From assembly GCA_036397635.1 (NCBI GenBank), contig DASWIP010000134.1, forward strand, positions 1 through 12,362: a stretch of DNA of 12,362 nt, written 5' to 3'. Made by a program: the position numbers and the translations under genes. Numbering within the stretch: position 1 is the stretch's first letter; the number at the start of each line of letters is the position of its first letter. This DNA is from DASWIP01 sp036397635. GTDB lineage: Bacteria > Actinomycetota > AC-67. Below the pieces are notes generated by a model. The model saw nothing but the letters and a program-made list of their open reading frames with translations, had not been told where the DNA came from and did no database searches. Shown here in pieces: positions 11,722-12,362 of the stretch.

Positions 11722-12362
11722 GTGAACAAGGTCGACGTCGTCGAGCGCGTGCGCCTGCGCACCGATATCCCCCCGTTCCGTCCCGGGGATCAGGTCAAGG
11801 TGCACGTCAACATCCGCGAGGGCGGTCGCGAGCGCGTCCAGGTCTTCGAAGGGGTCGTGATCGCACGCCGGGGCGGTGGCCTGCGCGAGAGCTTCAAGGT
11901 GCGCAAGATCTCATTCGGCGTGGGTGTCGAGCGAACCTTCCCGTTGCACGCGCCGGCGATCGCCAAGCTCGAGGTCGTGCGCCACGGCAAGGTCCGCCGC
12001 GCCAAGCTGTACTACCTCCGCGAGTTGACCGGCAAGAAGGCCAAGATCGAGGAGCGCCGGTCGCGCATCCCGACCTGGACGCCTGAGCTTGCCGAGCCCG
12101 AGACCGAGGCGGTCGCGGAGATCGAGGCTGAAGCGGTCCCCGAGGCTGAGGCGGCTCCCGAGGCTGAGGCGCCCGCGGCTCCGGAAGCGGAGGCGGAGGC
12201 GGTTCCCGAGGCTGAGGCGGAAGCGGCTCCGGAGGCTGAGGCGGCTCCCGAGGCTGAGGCGCCCGCGGCTCCGGAAGCGGAGGCGGAGGCGGTTCCCGAG
12301 GCTGAGGCGGAAGCGGCTCCGGAGGCTGAGGCGGCTCCCGAGGCTGAGGCGCCCGCGGCTCC
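11722..12362 (+). CDS. rplS: 50S ribosomal protein L19 with long acidic repeat tail (partial)
   Basis: A large-subunit protein at the 30S-50S interface. Residues 1 to about 113 are canonical L19: MNKVDVVERVRLRTDIPPFR, PGDQVKVHVNIREG, QVFEGVVIARRGGG, FKVRKISFGVGVERTFPLH and GKVRRAKLYYLRELTGKKAKI. GTG 11722 has GGAG at 11712-11715 (6-nt spacing). The frame then continues, through SRIPTWTPELAEPE, into an Ala/Glu/Pro tail encoded by 90-nt repeats and is still open at residue 213 where the window ends. L19 normally ends near residue 115-120, so this protein is nearly doubled or more. The tail is strongly acidic, unlike the basic core, and probably disordered. An in-frame ATG at 11620 could give an alternative longer N-terminus. 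Codon content stays in frame through the repeats, so this is not a frameshift. Confidence 0.95.
   Translation, partial: MNKVDVVERVRLRTDIPPFRPGDQVKVHVNIREGGRERVQVFEGVVIARRGGGLRESFKVRKISFGVGVERTFPLHAPAIAKLEVVRHGKVRRAKLYYLRELTGKKAKIEERRSRIPTWTPELAEPETEAVAEIEAEAVPEAEAAPEAEAPAAPEAEAEAVPEAEAEAAPEAEAAPEAEAPAAPEAEAEAVPEAEAEAAPEAEAAPEAEAPAA
12142..12362 (+). repeat. Perfect 90-nt tandem repeat in the rplS tail
   Basis: 12142-12231 and 12232-12321 are identical 90-nt units, and a third starts at 12322 and is cut by the window end after 41 identical bases. Each unit encodes 30 residues built from EAEA, AP and VP blocks (starting EAEAAPEAEAPAAPEAEAEA). Within each unit there are shorter GAGGCTGAGGCG-type sub-repeats, so the array looks nested. 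The total copy number is unknown because it leaves the window. Confidence 0.95.

Noticed and set aside
1..12362. 4.5S RNA, tRNA, rRNA, insertion sequence or prophage remnants
   Set aside because: I looked for these because the SRP genes and the inserted signalling pair suggested them, but saw no RNA-gene signature, transposase motif, terminal inverted repeats or attachment-site duplication.

Overview
The window is a high-GC bacterial chromosome segment that most resembles Actinomycetota. The evidence is the gene order (acylphosphatase, smc, ftsY, then ffh, rpsP, khpA, rimM, trmD, rplS), an ANTAR-domain regulator, GTG starts, and TAnnnT -10 boxes lying against start codons that lack a Shine-Dalgarno sequence. 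The class cannot be fixed from this sequence. Most of it is conserved housekeeping DNA. The unusual material is in intergenic leaders, low-complexity tails and one inserted signalling pair.

Layout: acyP (24-308) is followed by a leader with a good -10 box and then a small coiled-coil protein of unknown function (543-737), which ends at a strong hairpin (763-788). Next come smc (865-4269, chromosome condensation) and ftsY (4347-5591, SRP receptor) with a membrane anchor and ten 8-residue repeats. A signalling pair follows: an ANTAR regulator with a degenerate receiver domain (5748-6344), and a convergent membrane GAF histidine kinase (6349-8181, minus strand). The two genes are 4 nt apart, joined by a TTAG triplet repeat that stops every frame on both strands. 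The kinase and ffh diverge from a 154-nt region containing a structured kinase leader and a dyad against the ffh -10 box.

The last part is the translation/secretion cluster: ffh (8336-9775), rpsP (9865-10143), khpA (10098-10370), rimM (10387-10884), trmD (10884-11579) and rplS (11722 to beyond the window end). rplS is preceded by a leader of 16-nt phased repeats. It carries an acidic Ala/Glu/Pro tail encoded by perfect 90-nt repeats that run off the window.

Together the genes serve co-translational membrane targeting (Ffh and FtsY), ribosome assembly and function (S16, RimM, L19), tRNA methylation (TrmD), RNA binding (KhpA) and chromosome organisation (SMC). I see no defence system, CRISPR array, transposon, tRNA or rRNA. 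The points most worth checking are the repeat-encoded tails of L19 and FtsY, the repeat leader of rplS, and the ANTAR/kinase pair between the two SRP GTPase genes.
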